Source: Paramacrobiotus richtersi
Lineage: Eukaryota > Tardigrada > Eutardigrada > Parachela > Macrobiotidae
Length of the DNA: 30,507 bases
Direction: 5' to 3'
Assembly: GCA_034698045.1 (NCBI GenBank)
Contig: JAQGAU010000348.1
Coordinates: 1-30,507 of the forward strand
In this document: in pieces, positions 28,465 to 30,507 of the stretch
Layout: every line of letters starts with the position of its first letter
How positions within the stretch are numbered: position 1 is the stretch's first letter
The notes under the pieces: generated by a model
What the model was told of the DNA's origin: nothing
Databases searched by the model: none
The model's input: only the letters and a program-made list of their open reading frames with translations
Program-made: the position numbers and the translations under genes

Positions 28465-30007
28465 GCTCCGCAGATTCCTCGAGTTACCGCCTGCGATCCA
28501 CAATAGGTTCTCCGCCACAGATACCAATCATAATCCACAAGAACCAATCGATTTCTGATTGGGAATCGATACTATCGTTTATCGTTTCCCGAAAAACATG
28601 CCAACAAAAGTTCTAAAACCTTTTCTCCGCAGATTCCTTCACTGATTCCATGCAAACAATCCAGATTATTCACTTGAATCAGCCGGGATCGCAGTCTACC
28701 ACTGAATCATAAATCCATGCTGCGGAAACCGATTACCGATAAAAAAGTGTCAACTGGGATTATGACCACAGAAGTTGACAGAACAATGTAGAACAAACTA
28801 CTGCACAGCAGTGAGAAACACCAGAATTATGAATTTATGTTGCTGTCTAGCCCCCAGGCAAATCGCAACACCCTATAACGTGATTATCCGTAAATCAAGC
28901 CTGTGGAAAACTTCCCACCTAGGAAATTGCAAAAAGCCACAACCTCACAAAAACAACAATCCCGAAGAAACCACTGAAAAGTGGAAAACAGGTATTACAG
29001 AGAATGCAAATGCTGATCCTTTACGTTACAGAGACACACACACTCGAACGAAACAGCTGGCACTCAGCCTTCCGGAGTCGGGCTCACTCGGTGAGTTCGA
29101 TTTCGAATAATCGTCCATCCTTGAACTTCGAACTTTGGACTGGCGGCAGTCATATACTGAGAAGGAATAGATGTCACAAACCGATTTCGAGTCGAGGTCA
29201 GGATTATGATACCTGGTGTGTTTTGTTGTCAAGAAATTTTCATATTCAAACTTGCCAAAAATCAAAATCGTCCACGGAAAGTTTTGGTTTATCATATCGT
29301 TTTGGTTTCCTAATAGCTGACCAAAAATCGGTCAAAAATGGTTAATAATTGTCGGTCAGAAACAGACCTGTTCTGCACAGAAAGAATGATGTCCAAGGCG
29401 GATAGGGCACCCTCTTTGGAGACAAAATAATAATGGTCGGAAGTTGCGCAATTACAGTAAACTGGTGGTAATATAGTACAGCACTTTCATAAATTATAAT
29501 ATCAAAGTAAACGTACCATTACGTACGTATTTAAAAAAAGAAATGAAAAATTTCTTTGTTTTCTTTGAATGTTTGTACAAAGTGCAGGCTGGACAGTTGT
29601 GCGCTCAGCCATGCGCCAAGGGGCGTCGTGGTGTAGTCTGCAAAATCCGTGTTTATTTGCAGTTTTCACTCTTCGTTGATATTGCGAGAATAATAAAAAC
29701 TGGAATTTCGGTTTTCACATCAAAATAAGAAACTTGTCCGATGGGAATTGACCGAACTGAGAGACCAAGTATGGTAACGAATGGCGTTTCCGGCGTTACG
29801 TGACTTATGAATGTCTGAACAGGGGTTCAGCACGTTAGTTCACCAGTGGTAATTAAATTTTTTTGTTTTCATTAATTTTTTGAATTTTTCCGCTTTCTTT
29901 TTCCAACATGCGAACAACGTAACACAAGAGAAGTTTCTGTCAGGAGTTTTTGTAATTTTCGTTATTCGGAAGTGTTTTGTATATGTTTTCCAAAAGAGGT
30001 TAGAGTC
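28465..30007. other. Mondo promoter side and divergent intergenic region
   Basis: No coding region recognised. Immediately upstream of the Mondo ATG are the GC-rich leader (to about 28520) and then AT-rich DNA without a TATA box. A CGATTTCTGATTGGGAATCGATACTATCGTTTATCG stretch (in pieces, 28549..28585) is rich in ATCGAT-like half palindromes. Open frames of about 110 codons at 28775..29110 and 29004..29345 (plus strand) overlap and look like chance. A noncoding first Mondo exon could lie here. Confidence 0.4.
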
Positions 30008-30421
30008 ATGGTTGTGTTGCGGAATCTCCTCGCCCATGCTGTCCAACTATGCGACAGCGGACAGCCGATTGTTCACGGCCTCGATCGCATGCGCACAGCC
30101 TCCATCCCGGATTGTACGGAATCCTTACCTGTCAGACGCAGGGCTGTTTCTGCTGAAATGCACCACGTCCAACATCTTCCCCGTGGATATCGCAGTCCTT
30201 TAGACGCCACCTCCTCCGTGGAAACACGAGCGACGCAGACCAAACGTGAGTTCCCCCATGAATCGATTTTCTGGGGGAAATTATTTCCTTTTAATTAATA
30301 TTTCTCAGGAATCGCTTTTTTTGTATTTGTGGTGCTGACGGAACGTTTTTCTCGGGTACAGGTGATGTGTGAAATGGCACAGAGTTCCCGCGGGATGAAA
30401 TCCAGGTTGAGAAGTCCGTGA
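30008..30421 (+). CDS. tentative two-exon gene, 116 aa, divergent from Mondo
   Basis: Exon 1 would be 30008..30245, from ATG (MVVLRNLLAHAVQLCDSGQ...) to AAAC|GTGAGT, and exon 2 30309..30421 from TTTCTCAG. The 63-nt intron fits the Mondo intron sizes, and the phase-1 join stays open to TGA. Exon 1 is GC-rich with an even codon use like a real exon. Exon 2 starts with a short hydrophobic run (IAFFVFVVL) and then basic residues. CAG|GTGATG at about 30360 could be a further donor, in which case the gene would run out of the window. A competing frame in exon 1 is also open, so the reading is uncertain. No family recognised. Confidence 0.35.
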
Positions 30422-30507
30422 AGGATATACCTCGCAGGATAATAGCAAACCCACTGTAACGGTGAATCAATGTGCAGCGGGCTGGGGTAGGTTTCGAAAG
30501 TTCAGTT

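Noticed and set aside
27835..28558. Two long plus-strand frames (over 220 codons) opposite Mondo exon 1
   Set aside because: They are antisense shadows of the GC-rich exon 1; the minus strand carries the conserved Mondo motifs.
1..30507. tRNA, rRNA or CRISPR elements
   Set aside because: No GTTCGA-type T-loop with flanking stems, no rRNA core sequence and no regularly spaced identical repeats were seen by eye; a covariance-model scan was not possible.

Overview
The window is animal nuclear DNA from a compact invertebrate genome. One gene is recognised with confidence: a 14-exon Mondo/ChREBP-type transcription factor on the minus strand (24433..28464). Twelve of its 13 introns are only 57-74 nt. 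Short GT-AG introns, TATA boxes at a good distance from small secreted-protein genes, a decayed DIRS-like gag fragment and many degraded duplications all point to a small metazoan. A tardigrade is my guess from gene and intron style, but nothing here proves the phylum.

The left 24 kb is a degraded array of segmental duplications. On the minus strand, five loci carry a very similar first exon (a signal peptide of the MNFLRWF... type) with a splice donor. Four of them have a second exon coding a short cysteine-rich peptide (spacing about C-x2-C-x3-C-x4-CC-x4/7-C). Two look intact (13180..13952, 49 aa; 21880..22439, 44 aa). Three are damaged: start codon lost near 2177, frame shift near 12470, orphan first exon at 15383. 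All five keep some or all of one promoter block (a GGCAGAtCGTTGGTTGG-like element next to a TATATA box). Between them lie copies of shared spacer (near 1.2, 3.2, 7.2, 11.2, 12.8, 19.5 and 21.4 kb), of a ~520-bp block (434 and 10577) and of 5' flank (2.3, 10.3, 14.1, 15.6, 16.1 and 22.8 kb). The spacers keep a TATA-like box and a possible ~54-nt intron on the plus strand, so they may hold an unrecognised transcript.

On the plus strand, three broken copies of the C-terminal end of a BglX-type family 3 glycoside hydrolase sit at 18590, 20222 and 23636. At two of the sites the GH3 fragment lies beside a copy of a second small secreted gene on the minus strand: a likely intact one at 23042..23495 and a broken one at 18189..18492. 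At the third, the order is GH3 3' end, spacer, cysteine-rich gene in convergent orientation, which may be the ancestral unit.

Other content: a 125-aa secreted six-cysteine protein with TATA box and poly(A) signal (7859..8236, minus); a gag-like DIRS remnant interrupted by a 244-258 bp insert (5650..6345); a near-perfect palindrome with 71-nt arms (17379..17524); several tandem repeats; and, at the right edge, a tentative two-exon plus-strand gene (30008..30421) divergent from Mondo. No tRNA, rRNA or CRISPR was seen.
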